From assembly GCA_020744425.1 (NCBI GenBank), contig JAGMUV010000008.1:1302001-1366000 (forward strand): DNA of 64,000 bases, in the 5' to 3' direction. A model generated the notes under the pieces. That model was not told where the DNA came from. It worked only from the letters and a program-made list of their open reading frames with translations, and ran no database searches. The stretch's first letter is position 1, and the number at the start of each line of letters is the position of its first letter. The translations under genes and the position numbers were made by a program. This DNA is from Dactylonectria macrodidyma (taxonomy: Eukaryota; Ascomycota; Sordariomycetes; Hypocreales; Nectriaceae). Of the stretch, positions 63,236-64,000 are shown piece after piece.

Positions 63236-64000
63236 AATGAGGTGACGGCTTTGCGCCAAGTTGGCGAATGAGGCTGAACTGGTAGAATACAGAGTTGAGT
63301 TGAACGACATGCCACTGACCTGGCAATGGGGTCGGGTCTTATCCCTGAGTTCCCTCACAAGAAACAGCTGGTCGCTGACATAACTTCTTGTTGTTCGCTG
63401 ACATGTCATTTTTCCGGTGGCAGTTTCACGCTGACCGTCTCCTGATGTCGCACATAGACTGGGATGGAGAAGAATTTGAGAGAATGGCACTGTGACCACA
63501 TACGGAAGCTGTCCGGGAAGTCTTCAGGAATAGCAGCAACTACCGGGGTGAGGAGCAACTGGGCTTGAGCTAGGACAGGAATTGCTAAATGCAGAGTGAC
63601 TACAACTGCTGTCGAAATGGGATCCATATCTGAAAAGTGACTTGTTGTAGTTCCTTTTTCCATTTCGGTCAACTCTGTTCGTCGGCTTGTCCGTGTCGGC
63701 GAATAAGGTGGATAGTAAGGCTTGCGCTTGCCAGGAGCTAACCCCTTACTACGGCGATGTATGACCCCTGAAGTTTGGCTTGTTTAATGACACGAGCTTT
63801 GGCTTGTCTAATGATATGAGCTTTGGCTTGGGGTAAATTTGTGGCAGTGAACAAGAACAAGAGGAAGCAGGTAATAGATGTACGGATTTTATCTTGAATA
63901 GAAACCTGGTCGAAGCGTATTTCACGTTGGCAAAGTTTAAGAGAGGTACGCAAAAGATCTGATTTACTTACATTCCCATCTGACCTCCGAAAATACGATA
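63236..64000. other. Right-edge region, no supported gene
   Basis: Promoter of the FHA gene and beyond. A minus-strand frame 63627-63406 begins MDPISTAVVVTLHLAIPVLA, which resembles the start of many fungal signalling/NLR-like N-terminal domains, but it is short and has no supported continuation. Confidence 0.35.
63773..63830 (+). repeat. Tandem repeat of about 24 bp
   Basis: Two full copies and one partial copy of gctttggcttgtctaatgat-like sequence (63773-63795, 63796-63819, 63820-63830). Confidence 0.75.

Noticed and set aside
63406..63672. Minus-strand ORF beginning MDPISTAVVVTLHLA as a separate gene
   Set aside because: Only about 74 residues, no splice partner and no clear domain; the MDPxS start alone is common in fungi.

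Overview
The window is nuclear chromosomal DNA of a filamentous ascomycete, most likely a Sordariomycete. The evidence is the mixture of short (about 45-80 nt) GT-AG introns, compact genes on both strands, a Dicer-like protein of the fungal DCL1 type, a Zn2Cys6 transcription factor, a fungal glycine-rich-domain (DUF1399) protein, and several proteins of types I associate mainly with fungi. It holds about 22 intact genes, one tRNA-Thr(CGU), one inactivated piggyBac-type transposon and a tandem family of three small orphan genes. Exon joins given below were derived by hand from splice signals plus reading-frame continuity; they are predictions.

Region by region: 1-4 kb carries two minus-strand genes, an unrecognised multi-exon protein running off the left edge and an F-box protein with an N-terminal membrane region and a Cys-rich tail. 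4.7-15 kb is mostly housekeeping: a GRDP/DUF1399 protein, a membrane-anchored short-chain dehydrogenase, a longin R-SNARE (VAMP7/Nyv1 type), the mitochondrial RNA helicase SUV3 and a dual-specificity phosphatase whose last 38 codons are duplicated in frame past the stop. 16-27.6 kb holds a large disordered protein, DCL1, the tRNA and a second large disordered protein. After a 2.65 kb gene-free stretch come a tiny three-exon gene, a UCH-type deubiquitinase, an Arf-like GTPase fused to three internal repeats, and a SNF2-family helicase. 40-44.6 kb holds a caspase-fold (C14) protease and a divergently placed beta-rich protein with an acidic tail that may be a gasdermin-like pore former; between them lies a decayed second copy of the latter's promoter and leader. 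45-55.4 kb looks like a sugar-use neighbourhood: an MFS sugar transporter and a GH3 beta-glucosidase transcribed away from each other, split by the dead piggyBac copy, followed by a Zn2Cys6 regulator. 55.7-58 kb is a diverged tandem array of orphan genes, then the spindle checkpoint protein Mad1 and an FHA-domain kinase-like protein with degenerate catalytic motifs.

The most interesting signals are the protease/putative pore-former pair, the Arf-like GTPase with a non-canonical switch II and a repeat domain I do not recognise, the in-frame duplicated C-terminus behind a stop codon in the phosphatase gene, and the orphan tandem family. Functional links between neighbours are inference from position only.
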